Positions 29,756-42,411 of a stretch of DNA of 46,857 bases are shown here, one piece after another. The notes beneath the pieces are model-generated. The model ran no database searches and was not told the origin of the DNA. It was given only the letters and a program-made list of their open reading frames with translations. The DNA is taken from contig ML014258.1 in NCBI GenBank assembly GCA_003615045.1, forward strand, positions 1 to 46,857, read 5' to 3'. Both the position numbers and the translations under genes were made by a program. Position 1 is the stretch's first letter. Every line of letters starts with the position of its first letter. This DNA comes from Caulochytrium protostelioides. Taxonomy: Eukaryota; Chytridiomycota; Caulochytriomycetes; Caulochytriales; Caulochytriaceae.

Positions 29756-32700
29756 TGGTGGTCGCCATGTCCATGTCGCCCCATCAACGGCTGCTGCTGC
29801 CGGACCACGATATGGATCTCGCCAGCAGTATGCGGAGCTACACGCGGCGCTGGCAGACGTGGAGCGGGCAGACGCGCTTCTCCCTGATCCGCTTCATGAC
29901 GACCCTCCAGACGGTCTCGTGCGTCACGTCGCCCGTGCCGGCCAAGGAAGCCATCCTGGCGGCCGAGGGCGGCTCGGCGTGGGGCCGCGCCCTCGAGGCG
30001 CTGCTGTTTGACCGCCACGTGACGCTCTTTCAGCTCCGCTTGAACGTGGCCGAGCACAGCGCCCGTCTCGAGAAGGAGGTCGCCGCTTTCGAGTACGCGC
30101 TGTCGGCGCTGCAGACGCGCATCGCCACTGAAGCCGCGCCCGACGACCGCGCCGGCTACGTGGCGCAGCACGCCGAGATCGTCCAGGGCGTCCGCCACTT
30201 CCGCACGACGCTGTGGGCGCCCACGCTCCGCTGCTGGCACAGCTATCTGGACTGGGCCCAACACTGGGAGACGCGGCTGGCGGACATTGCCGCCTGGCTC
30301 GGCATGGACGCCGGCGAGGACGCCGACGCCGACGCCGACGCCGCCACCGGGGCCGCCGCTCCCGCCGCTCCCGCCGCCGGCGCCGCCGGCGCCGCGACGT
30401 CGACCCTTGAAACGGCGGCAGCCCGCGACCGGTCGGAGGTGACGCGGCTCGCGGCACAGCTCGCGCTGTGGCAGACGGCGCTCACCGAGGCCGACGGCGA
30501 GCTCGAGGCCATGGACGCTGCTCACCGCGCGTTCCAGCAGGCAGCGCGCGAGCAGCGCTGGATGCATGTCCAGCTCACGACCCTCGGCTCTCTGCTCCAC
30601 GCGGCGCTGCCAGAGCTTGCCGCTGTCGTCCAGGACGCCGCCCGCCAGCGCCGCCCCGTCACCGCCAGCACGTGCCACCCGCCCATCCGCCAGTTCGTCC
30701 ACCGTGTCCAGTCGCTGACCCTCGACCCGATCGCCGCCACCCAGGCCAAGATCCGCGGCCTGCTTTCGGCCTTCAACGTTGTCCTGGATCCGCGGTTCTC
30801 GGCAGCCGACCCCCCATCCACGTCCCCGTCCTCGCTGTCGGCCGCCGCCGCCTCTGCCACCCATACTCAGGCCTCACCCTCCCAGGGCGTTATTGTCCCA
30901 GCGGCGTCGGCCCCCGCGGCAGCGCACCCGTTCATGTTCATGCCCGGCACCATGGCCAACCAGGCCGTCATCCTCCACCATGTGTTGGTGCGGACTAACG
31001 ACCGGCTCCAGTCGACCATGATGCCGCGCGTCACGCGGCTGCGCGACCATCTTGCCCAGTATACCGACGCCGGCGCCCGGCGCCGCGACATTCCTGCGCG
31101 GGGCGGCACCGACGGCGATGCGGACGCGGACAGCGACGAGCCGGCCGTGGACGTCGAGACGCTCGTCGCCGCTACCGACGCGTTCCACGACGTCTACGAC
31201 CCGCCGTACCGCGCGCTGCGCGACGCGTCCACCGCGCTGCAGCAACACGTGGCCCTCTTTGTGCCCGACGCCGCCGACGCGCGGCGCCACGCCACCTCCG
31301 ACCACGTGGCGCAGCAGCGCGCCGCGTTCCCGGGCGCCCAGCGCCACGGCTCGGCCGCGGCCGCCGCGCTCGCCATGATGACGCCCGAGGTCCGTCGCAC
31401 GTTTGAGGACCGCTGGCACCACGTGCTAGCCACGCTCTTCCAGCCACTGGCCGATCGCCAGTCGTCCGCGGCCGCGGCGCCGACCGCGGCGTCGGAGGAT
31501 CGGCTCACCGCCATGATCGCGCAGTCGCAGGTGGCCGGGGCGCCGGGCACGCTGATGGACGAGGCCATGGCGCGCGTGGCGCAACAGGTCCCGCAGCTCG
31601 AGACGGCGCTGGAGGCGTATGAGGCGCGGGCGGCCCAGCAGGACGGCATCCTGCTGCACCTGCCGCGGCGGCTGAAGGGCCTGCTGGCGCCGCAGCTGGC
31701 GCCGCAGTCGCCCGCCGCGCTGCTCGCTTACTGCCAGACCTGCGACACGCTCGAGACGGATCTGATGGTCACCGTCAACGGCCGCACGCATCTGCCGGTC
31801 GCGCTCGCGGCCATGCTCGCCGACATCTCGACCACCATCCAGCAGTGGCGCGACGTCTTCCATGCGCGCTCGCAGGCATGGCGCAAAGCCGTCGACGCCT
31901 CGGCTCACCTGGATGCGACGTGCGCCGACTTGGACGCCATCCATACCGCCATCCGCGCCGCGTGCCAGGCCGCCGCCGTCGTCGACGCCGCCGCCAACAG
32001 CGATACGGAGATCGAGGGCGCCGTGGCCGCCGCCGAGCAGCTGTGCGCGGCCCTCGAGGCCGACGACTATGTGCGGCGCGTTCATGCCATCAAGGCCAGC
32101 CGGCTGCTCTTGACGAAGCAGCACCGTCGCAGCACGACCTCGCTCGCAGGCCTGACGGCGGCTTCGGCGGCCTCCGCCGCCGTCATGACGACCGCGGCGC
32201 AGCCGTGGCCACGGTTCTCGTCGATGGTGGCGCAGACGTGGCGCGAGCAGCACCTTGGCTCGCGTGACCACTTCGATCTGCACGACGACGCGTGGCCCGT
32301 CGAAGCGATGGTCGACGCCCCGATCCAGGACGCCACGGCCGCGGCAGATGCCGGGGTCCAGCGCGCCATGACCGCCGTCCTCCAGGCGCAGCGGCTCGTC
32401 GACGCTCTCGCCGTGGCGAAGGATGCCGTCCGCCGCATCGTGACACAGCACGCCGACGCGGCCCGTTCCCATACCTTCTACACGGCGTTCTGCGCCACGC
32501 GACTCTGGACTGCTGACGCGACACCGGAGGCCGTGTTTGCCCGCATGGCGCAGCAGTGGACGGCGGCCCCGCCCGCGCCCGCGCTAGGTCCGGACGGCTC
32601 CGATGATCTCGATCTCGCGCGGGAGCCGTTCGCGGCGTTCGGCCCCGACGACCGCGCCGCCGTGGCACCCGTCGTGGCGCTCGCGGCCCGGCTCGGCGCC

Positions 32701-34914
32701 GCCCTGCGTGCCGCCCATGCCCGCGCCCGCGCGGCCCAGGCCGCCGCCGCCGCCTACTACGCCCAGTGCGACGCCGTGCTGGCGGCCGTCGTGTCGCCGT
32801 GCCGCGCCGCCCTGGAGCAGATCGCCGGGGTCGAGCCTCTGCGGCCGCTGACACTGGAGACGGCCGCCGTCGCCTGGCCCCACGACACCGTCCTTGCCCT
32901 CCTCACCGGTCAAACGCACGTGGCGGCCCTGCTGCGCCGCGTGACGGCCGCCGAGACGGACAGCGCCACGGACGACGCCACGGACGACGCCGTGGCCGAC
33001 GCCGCGCTCGTGGCGCAGCTCGAACCCGAGGGCCGCGCCTTCGTCCAGGCGACGTGTGACGCCGTGTCCGCGGCCGTCTCGACACTCAGCGGCCATCTCC
33101 GCGGCCTCGTGGCGGCGGCGGCGGCCGAGCTCGCAACCCACGACTCGCAGATTGAGCAGCGCCGGGCCGACCTGAGCGACGTCGTGCAGGTCTTTGTGCT
33201 CAGCCACTCGGATCGGGTCCTGCCGCGGCTGGCCGAGATTGCCGAGCAGCTGGACGCGGCGCGGCGCGCCGTCACGCGGCTCGTGGACGCCCTCGCCGTT
33301 TGCCGCCACGCGCCCGAAGCTCTGCTCTCGGCCACGCCCGCCACGGCGGCGGCGGCGGCGGCGATGACGACGACGACCGTCCATGAGGATCTGGTGGCGT
33401 TCGAGACGACGGCGGCGCTCACGCAGCACACGGCTCAAGACCTCCTGACGACGATCGCGCGCCTCAGCGAAGTGATGGCGCCGTTCACGCAGCTCGCGCA
33501 GGCGGCGGAAGCGCGTGACCTCGACGGCGCCCTCGACGCCGTGCTGACCGCGACGGCGCCCGCCTTCGATCCGGCCGCGTCGTCCGCGGCGCGCGCCGCA
33601 GCGCTGGCGGTCGCGCGCGACGCGCTCCACGATTACCAGGGCGCTCTCGCCTCGCGCGCCGCGCTGCTGCGCGCGTGGCACGGACACCACGCCCGTCTCT
33701 GTGCGCACGTCGATCGCGCCAACGCCACCGACACCGACATCGACACCAACGCCACCAACTCAGCGGGCGCCACGGGCCTCCCCCACCGCCTCCGAGCCAT
33801 GGCTGCTGCGACGGCGGCGGTGTGGCAGGCTTGGACGGTGCAGCAGGAGGCCACGGAGCGCCGGTTCAGGGCGGCGCTGCGCGTGCTGGAGACCCTGCAT
33901 CCACTCTACGAAACCGTGCTGAAGCAGCAGGCCCAGATGGAGGTCGACGTTCACCACCGTGACGCTGGTACCGGTACGGGGACCGGGGCCGCCTCGGCGG
34001 CGCCTGCAGAGGACGGCTCGCGCCTCCGTGCGCGGCTGGACGGGCTCCTTGCCGACCACGCACAAGTGACGGCGGCCGTGGAGGCCGCGTCGTGGCCAGA
34101 AGGCCACGACAGCACCAGCGGCGTCAAGACCCATCTGCGGACGGTCGAGGGGGTACTACGGGCGTTGCAGCAACGCTATGACTGGACCATTCAGACGCGG
34201 CAGCAGCAGCAGATCCGCATCAAGCGCACGACCGTGATCACGCTGCACCGTGCCCTCCGCCAGAGCCTGCACGCCATTCGCCGCGAAACGGACGTCGCGC
34301 AGATGACCAGGACGCTGTCGGACGTGGCGACGCACCACACGCGGCTCAGCGCGTTTCTCGACGAGAATGCGGACCTGCTCGATGACCTCGACGGCGGCCC
34401 GTCGCCCTGGGATACGTCCGCGGCGTCCGCAGCGTCTTCCACGAACACGGAGGATGCCGACCGCGCCCGCGACGGGCCTCGCGATAGCGGTAACTGGCGG
34501 GAGACGGTCCACGAGGCCGAGAGTCTGCTAGCGCGCCGCGACGACTACGTGAGCGAAGCAACCGCGATGCAGCAGTGGCTGGAAGAGACGGCGCAGCTGC
34601 TGGAGCCGCCGGCCGACGCGTCCGCGGCCGACGCCGCCGACGCCGCCGATCCGATGGCGCTGTGGGGCGCGCGGCTCACGACGGTCGCGCAGCGGACGCA
34701 GCAACAGCAGGCTAACACGCGCCACGCCGCGGCAGCGGACGGCGGTCCCGACGCCCCCTACGCGGCCGTCGCCGGGGCCGTCGCCGACGCGTACCGCGAG
34801 CTGTGGGTCACGCGCATCGAGGCGCCTTACCGACACGCCGTCGCGCAGCGGCAACGTGTGCTGGACGCGTTGGCTGAACACCCGGACGTCGCGGCGCGCC
34901 TTGCCGCCGTCCCG

Positions 34915-34949
<35 letters not shown>

Positions 34950-37900
34950 TGCGACTGCGACGGCTCCTGCGTCTGCGGCTGTGCCGACCAGCCATACGGG
35001 CACCGAGGCCAGCGCCGGCCCTCCTGACGCCGCCGCAGCCTTGACACGGATCGGTGCGCAATGGACGGCGATGGTGAACGGCCAGACGCACGCGGCGCCG
35101 CTCATGGCGACGTGGGAGGCAGTTGCCGCGTCGCTGACGGAGGCGCCACCGAGCGGGACGGGGCCGCCCGCGGCGGACACGGCGTGGATCGCGTGGATCG
35201 CGTGGATCGGCGCGATGCTCGAGCGCCGGGTGGCCGCGCACGCCGCCGCTGACCAGCAGCGCTGCGGCGTTCTCGTGGACGCGCTCGTGGCCGTCTGGGA
35301 CGGCCATCTCGGCCGCACGACGCAGGCGCTCGCGGCGCTGGAAGCGCGGGTCAGCCCGACCGCGACCGATGGGGCGGCGCACGCGGACGCCGTGACGGAA
35401 GTACACGCGCGCCACGACGCCGTCCAAGCGCAGGCCGCCGAGGTGCTGACGCAGCTGGAGCCGGTGCTCGCGCTGCATGCGCACCCGGAGCAGGTGCTGA
35501 ACGCAGTGGAGCGGCTGACGCAGGCGACAGCGTCCGTGGGCGAGCGTGCGCGGCAGCTGCTGCTGCTGAGCCGGCAGCTGCGGGTGTTCCGGGAGCAGAG
35601 CGACGCGTGGCTGAGCATCGTGCATGCGCAGCGGGCGGCGACGGCAGCGCTCATGCCGGTCTCCGGGGTCGACCCGTCGGCGTCGCTCGCGACGCTCCAG
35701 GCCGCACACGCCGCGGTGCAGGCCCTGGACGCGGCGGCCGAGGCGCCCGAGCGCGTCGCCCGCGACGTCGCGCTCCGCGCCACCGTCGACCAGCTGTTCC
35801 CGCTACTCGCGCGCCACAAGCCGGTGCTGCTCGCGACGCGCCAGGTCGTGCTCCAGATCCGCGCGGCCGAGGACGCGGCGCGCGAGGCGCTCGACACCTG
35901 CGCCGACCAGATCGTGTTCGCCATGCGCGTCCTCGAAGAAGTCGCGCGGCCGGGACGCATGATTCTCGCCGAAGCCGCCGAGATCAGCCAGGACTGGGCC
36001 GCCGTGATGCGCGACGCCGACGGCCGCGGCGCCACCGACGTCGATGCCGACGCCGCCACCGGCACCACCGCTCATATGGCTGCCCTCTCTCGGACACACC
36101 CGCTCATGGTGCAGAGCGAGCGCGCGCGCTATATTGCCGAGCGCGTCTATGCGCTCGAGAACCTCAACCTGACGCTGCAGCATACCGTGGATGGGCTGGA
36201 CGACGCGCCGGTCCAGCAGCTCGCGGCTGACGTGCAGGACACCGTGCTGAGCCTGCGGGCCACCGTCGAGGCCGATGGCGCCGCGCTCGTGGGCCGTCTC
36301 GCCGCATGCCATCGCGACACCGTCACGAAGCAGACGCAGGCGTGCCTGCTCGTGAGCAAAGCGACACTCGAGACGACGGCCCGCGCGACTCTGCAGACGC
36401 TGCGCGCCGCCACGGCCAACGGCGTTCGCGACGCCGCGCCGCTCACTGAGGGCGCCGCGGCGCTCGCCACCCACGGCGCCGACCTCGCCCAGCTCGTGCA
36501 GACCGTTCAGGACGATACCGATGCTTTTGACGATGTCACAGAGCAGGTTCAACACGTCTTACGGCAGTGGCAGACCCGCAGCCGTACCGCGTTCCTCGAT
36601 GGGGATGCTAGTCTCGACCACATGGTCGGCGCCGCCGCTGCCGGGGAGGTCGGACACGGCGCCGCCTCCGGCGCGGGGGAAAACGCGTCGATGAATGGCG
36701 ATGCCACCGCTTGCGGCGGCCACGAGCACGACGGTGACTGTGACGGCAGCTGCGACGGTAACGAAAGCATCGATCGCCATGCCGAAATACAGCACGTCGT
36801 GCAGACGCTGGCCTCCAGCAAGCACATGGTTCAGACCCACCATCTGAAACTGACGGCGTCGGCGACGACGTTCTGTCAGATTATCGAGACGCTTGACGGC
36901 CTGCTGCACACGGCGGGTGCAACGGCAACGGTGCTGGCGGCGGCGTCATCAGCGGTGGGCGCTGCCTCGACCGAGACTTTGAGCGAAACCGAGACGCGCC
37001 TGTTCCAGCTGCAGACCGAACAGATCGATGGCGCGATGGGCGCCGCGCTCGCGGCGTTGCACGCCCATGCCGCCGAGAACACGGACGCCGCGGCGCCCGT
37101 GGTGGCGTCGCTCGTGGCGCAGGCCTCGGCACTCGTCGACGCCGCGACATCGGCCGTCCGAGCCGCGCAGGCGCAGGTCACCCGCCAGGCCCAGACCGAC
37201 CGTCGCCGCGCGACGCTGCGCGCCCAGGACGCCGTGCTACGCCACTGGCTCGCCGACCGCAGCACCGAGCTCGCGTTCATCGAGAACACCTTGACCAACC
37301 AGGCCAAAGAGCTGGTCGAGCGGATCACCGATATGTGCTCGGCGCATCCGACGGCCACGATGGCCCTTGGCGACGGCAGCGCAGCGTCATCGACAGCGGC
37401 GGCAGCGGCAACGACGCCGTCTGAATTTTCGAATGACAAGACGCTACAGCTGCTGCATCAGCTTCAGAAGCAAGCCATCGAGCAGCACCACAGTCTGGAC
37501 GCAGCCGTGAAGAGCGTCGAGCGGTACACGCCCGCGTTCGAAGGTGTGAAGCGGCTTCGCGCCGAGCTCGAGGCCGCGATGCAGCAGCAGGAGCCGTCAT
37601 CGGCGCCCGAAACGATGACGACGACGACAGCGGCGGATCCGCTGCCGCCGTCGCTCGAGCCAGACTGGCGCCGCCTCAACGCGCGCATGGCGCTGAGTCG
37701 TTCGCGCTCGGAGCTGCAGATGCAGGTCTGTTCGTGGGTGCTGTCTCGCGTGCTGGTCGTAGGGCCGTCGCTGCATACGGCCGTCGGCGAAATGACCTCG
37801 GGCGCTTGGTTGACGACCACGATCGTGCCATTCATGATCAAGCTGTTGCCGGCGTGGGTGCATGCCCACGCGACGGCCGCTACGGGGTCCGCGGCGCCGC

Positions 37901-40900
37901 TTGCCGCCGCCACCGCTCACGGACGCCGGCGAAGCCTCCATGCCGACCGCCCGACGCCGCGGCATCAGATGCGGCGGCGCCCGTCGCGACTCGGTCCATC
38001 CTCGGCTTATGCACCGTCTCCGCCGCTGTCCATCGCCGCTTCGGGGTCGGCGTCGGAGTCGCAGACCGACGGGTCGCCAAGCCCCGTCGCCCGTAGCGAG
38101 ACGCCAATGCTCGGCGACGCGATGCCGGTCCGCGCCGTCTCCGCCGTGCCGTACGCCGGCGGACGAGCAAGCGCCGTGGCCGGCGCCGCCGGCGTAGCAA
38201 CGATGCCGCCGCCGGTCGTGCCCGAAAAGAACCTGCGCCTACTGCCGCTCGTGATCCAGGACTGCCTCGGCGACTGGGAAACGACGGCAGCGCTGTGGCA
38301 GACGGCGCTGGTGCAGCTGGAGCGCGACGCGCACCACATCCAGCGGGACCTGGCCGCCATCGCTGCCGCCGAGGACGCGTACCCCGGCCTCGAGGCTGAC
38401 CGCCACCTCCTGACGCAGTCGCTCGAGCCGCTCTCGGTGACGTGCCGCGGGCTCTGGCAGCAGCTGGCCGCCCAGGTCCGCGACCGGCGGTCCCTCTTCG
38501 ATCTGCTCTGTGACTATCTGCTCACCTTCGCACACATCTCAGAGCGACTCAACGAGCATTTGTATACCTTGGAGGAGGCGCTCTCGGAGCGGCTCTTCGG
38601 CGTCACGGCCTTCTGCCGCATCACGACCGCCGCCGCCGCCGACAGCGCCGCCGTCCCAAGCGGCTCAGGGACGGCAGCCCGTGCGGCAACGGCGGCAAAC
38701 GCCGCCGCCGGCCGTGAGCGCGAGAAAGTCATGGGATGGGTGCAGCAGACCGGACGCACCGCGAGCGTGCTCCGCGCCGACCTGCGGCTTGATCTGCACG
38801 AACTTCACGATACGTACACCAAAATCCTCTCGACATCGCGAGCCTGCTTCATGGGCATGCACGACCTCGGTCCCGACGCCGCCGACGCCACGGACGCGGC
38901 GTGCCCCTGCCCGACTCCTCAGGGTCCCGCCGCTGACGCCCATGCCCGGCTTATCCACGTGCTGGACACCTGCCTGCAGCAGTCGCACGGCAAGCTCGCG
39001 CGCGTGCTGCGATTTGCGGCTTGCGAAAAGGCCTCGGTCGATAACGCCGCCACGGCCTCCCGCTGGCTCACGGTGCTCGCCGCGTATACCCAGCAGATCG
39101 ACAAGTATGTCCGCCATGTACAGGCCGACCTCGGAACGCAGCCTGTGTACTATCGCCCCGCGTGCCCGGAACCTGATGGCGGTGGCGACGGCGGCGAGAC
39201 CATCGCCGACCCGACGGCTGACGGCCACGCTAATGCGGATGCCGCCCATGCGGACCGCGTCGCGGAGGGCGATCAGTGCGCACCGCCGCCGCCGCTCGAC
39301 CCCGGCGTGATGGCGTCAATCGGGCGCGAAGTCGAGCGGTTTGAGCAGAAGCTGGATGTGCTCGCCCAAGCGATGCAGGACCACGACGCCGGCGCCGTCC
39401 CGTCGTCGGTGGCGCCGTCACTCGTTGACACGCTGCTGGCGCTCGTGGACGACGGTGGCGACGCCGTGGCGTCCAGCGCGCTGCCGGCGTCGCTGCAGCC
39501 GTGGTCGGAGCGGTTGCGCCGCGTCGTCGCGCAGGCGCCCATCGCGCTCGTGAACGCTGCCGCGAACACGCAGACGCTGGCGGCACAGCTCGCGGCGGCG
39601 CGAACGGCGTGCGCCTGGCTCCGCACCCTGCTGGCCCAGGCTGAGCAGCGCACACAGCGCGAACGCGACCTCATGGCCCTGCGCGCATGGCTGGAGGCGC
39701 AGCGCAGCGGTCTCGACGAGACGGCGCAGGCCGCGGCCGCGACCGGGTGGACGATGTGCCTCGTGCCGCCGCTGGACGCCGCGTGGCCGCAGGCGTATCG
39801 CGACTCGCAGGCCACCCTGCACGTGGCGCAGATGCGGACCGATGCTCTGGATGCCGAGCTGGCGGCCGCGGTGCGGCCGCGCGTGGCGACACTGCCGCGG
39901 ACCATGCAGCGTGTGGTTGACCGCGTGGAGACGGCGCTGGCCGCCGAGCAAGCGCGCCTGCAGACGGTGGCGCAGTCACTCGTCGTCGCTGATGCTGCGC
40001 GGGCCGTGCTCCAGCACGTCGCGGACGCCCAAACCACGCGCGCATCACTCGTCGACGCGTATGCCCAGAGCAAGGACGTCGGCGCCGTGCTCGCGGCGCA
40101 CCAGCAGCTGAGCCACCTGGAAGACCAGGTCCTGAGCTTTGCGCCGCTCGTGGCGCAGCTCGACGCGGCGGCGGCCGACCTGCTCAAGCGTTTCGAGGCG
40201 CGCCGTGCCGCTTGTCTCGCGGATCTGCCAGCGCATGCCGAGACCACGCTGCCGCGGCTCGACGATGCGCTCGAGCGCGTGCAAGCCTGGCGCGCCGATG
40301 CCGAACAGGCCTATGCCGATCTGACGGCGCAGCTGCGCGACGCGCTCGGCGTCGACTCGGACATGGGCTCGCTCGCTGCGCAGCGCGCGCTGGCCCAGCG
40401 TATCAACGTGGCGCAGCAGACCGTCACGGCCTGCCGCGCGAGCTACGGCCGCTTGGTGCGCGCGCGACGGGTCCAAGCCGATGCCGATGCCCGCGGCGCG
40501 AAGGCGCAGATCGCGTTCGGCTCGGTGTGGCAACCGTCGCCCGAGGTCGACGGCGACGATGGCGCGGCCGGCACCGACCAGGCTGACCCCGTCGCGACGC
40601 TTGCCGACATGGAAGCCCAGTTGCACACGCTATGCATGGAGGAACTGCCGGCCGTGCGGCATGCCCTGCAGACCCACTGGCAGACGCGGCATCCCGGCCC
40701 GATGCTGATTACCAAAGTCACCGGCATCGAGACCCGCGCCGCCAAGCTCCTGCTGGACGTGGAGCCGCTGCAGTCGGCTGTCACGCCCGACGTCCACCGC
40801 CGCCGCTGGGTCCGGTACCGCGCTGCGCTGCATCGGCTGCTGGACCAGCTGAATCGCGATCGATTTTCTCGCAAGGCTCATGATCTCAACGCGGGCACCG

Positions 40901-42213
40901 GGCTCGACTCCGGCCCTGGACAGGATGAAGACGATGAAGCTGCCGCCGCTGCCGCCGTCGGGACCGTGAACAGCCGCGGTGCTCGGCCGCCCACGATGCT
41001 GGCGCGGCAGCGCCGCGCACGCGGCAACGAGCTGCACCTGATGGAGACCCGATTCCAGAAGGCCCAAGCCACCGTGACAGATCTGCTGGCGCGGTACCGC
41101 GGCAGCCTCGACATCATGGTGGCCGACCCTAACGCCTCAGCGGCGGCCGCCGCGGCCGACGAGCGCCCGGTCTATCAGGACTTGGAGCAGCGCTGGGCCG
41201 AGCTCCGGCGCTGGAAGGGCCGCATGGTCTCGGAGCGGCTGCAATCGCGCTCGAGCGCCTCGCTGGGGCTCCACGTGCACGGGGCAGGAACGGCGGCACC
41301 GGCGCCGGCCGCCTCGTCGATGGTCGGCTCGGGGATGGGACCCATGGCGATGGCCGCCGGCGGCATGCGCCCCGCGTCCACCCCTCGTGCCGCCTCCGTT
41401 GCCGCTTCCGCCGCCTCCGTATCGGCCGCGCCGTTGGCGATGTCGCCCGCGTCTTCGCCGGCGTCCTCGCTCGCGACCCGGTCCACGCGGCCGATCGGCT
41501 TGGGTCGCAGCGCGAGCGTGGACATGGTCGCGTCGTCCGCGAGCATGGCCGCCGACGCCGACGCCGTCTTGGACCGCTTGGCGGACGGCGCCGACGCCGC
41601 CGCCCACCCGACGCTTGATGCCGACGCCGCCGCCGGGCTCAAGTCGCGCCTCTTTGTCCGGAAGCTGAGCCACTACACGCCGGATCCGACGAATGCGCTG
41701 GACGTAAAAGTGGCCGAGATCGTCAACAGCAGCGCGCTGAATCTGCGGGTGCGGCGGGAAGTGGCGACCCGCGGTGGCGTCCGCATCGGTGGTGGGCCCG
41801 CGGCGACGGCCGGCCGCTACCACTTCGGAAACGTCGCAGCGCGCGCATACCTGTGCCGCCTGGTCCGCAACCACGTGATGGTCCGCGTCGGCGGCGGCTG
41901 GCAGGAGCTGAGCCACTTCCTCTCGCTGCACGCGCATCTGGAGGCGGAGATCCCGGTGCTGCGCACGTTCGCGGATCCCGAGCCGGCGCTGGATGTGTCG
42001 GCGTTCCACGAGGTCGAGCTGCCCCCGGATCTGGAAAACCCGTATCACCTCCCGCCGTACCGCACGAGCTGGCAGAGCGCCCTCGCCGGCGGCGGCGGCG
42101 CCGACACAAGCCTTGTCACAGCCTCGGCTCTGTCGCCCGTCGCCGATCTCTACCCCGACGCCGACGGTCGTGGCAACGACGACGCCTGCGCGGTACCGCA
42201 GGAAGCGCCATGA
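27916..42213 (+). CDS. Giant spectraplakin-like actin-microtubule cross-linker (2 CH domains, helical rod, GAS2/GAR domain)
   Basis: One uninterrupted exon encodes 4,765 residues. After a low-complexity N-terminus comes CH1 (about 138-325: FTRWCNTQLAK, DLTDGTVLAQLL, MRIHKLANV, DIVDGNLKLTMGLLW), split by a roughly 75-residue insert with 13 Ser. CH2 follows (about 415-555: KEALLAWCQHRL, FGTAWQDGRCFMAL, PDEMIVMTYLSE). The pair resembles the actin-binding domain of alpha-actinin, spectrin and plakins. A rod of about 3,900 residues, very rich in Ala, Gln, Leu and Asp, is mostly helical and probably spectrin-like. Near the C-terminus (about 4590-4680) lies a GAS2/GAR microtubule-binding domain with RYHFGNV, RLVRNHVMVRVGGGW and a following L.HFL segment. 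No EF-hands were seen before it, unlike animal MACF1/dystonin. Start: ATG at 27916 in CCACCATG; the frame stays open to ATG 27463, but that stretch looks like 5' UTR. Confidence 0.85.
28651..28689 (+). repeat. (AGC)13 coding microsatellite (poly-Ser) in CH1
   Basis: Thirteen perfect AGC codons encode Ser13 within the insert that interrupts the first calponin-homology domain. Perfect codon repetition suggests recent slippage and possible length variation between strains. A second Ser12 run, made of TCG codons, lies near 29,725-29,755, just after CH2. Confidence 0.95.
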
Positions 42214-42411
42214 CCACGGACCCCTCGAACGTGCCCCGGATGGCGGGTCTGCGCCTTCGGCAGCGTCCTCTCTTGCGGCCACCACATCATCCTCTCGTAC
42301 AGCCATCATGCCCGACTATCTCCTCATCGAGTCACCCTCATGCGCTTGATTATCGAATGATATATAAGACATTAGGATTTGGATTTTATCATAAAACGGA
42401 AAGGGTACTAA
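42214..42411. other. 3' flank of the giant gene
   Basis: About 200 bp between the giant gene's stop codon and the first Fanzor-like codons. It turns AT-rich from about 42,345 and presumably contains the 3' UTR. No canonical AATAAA is present, though an AATGATATATAAG stretch lies at about 42,356. Confidence 0.4.

Noticed and set aside
28159-30864. 901-codon minus-strand frame over the CH-domain region
   Set aside because: Arg/Gly-rich translation antisense to the actin-binding domain coding sequence.
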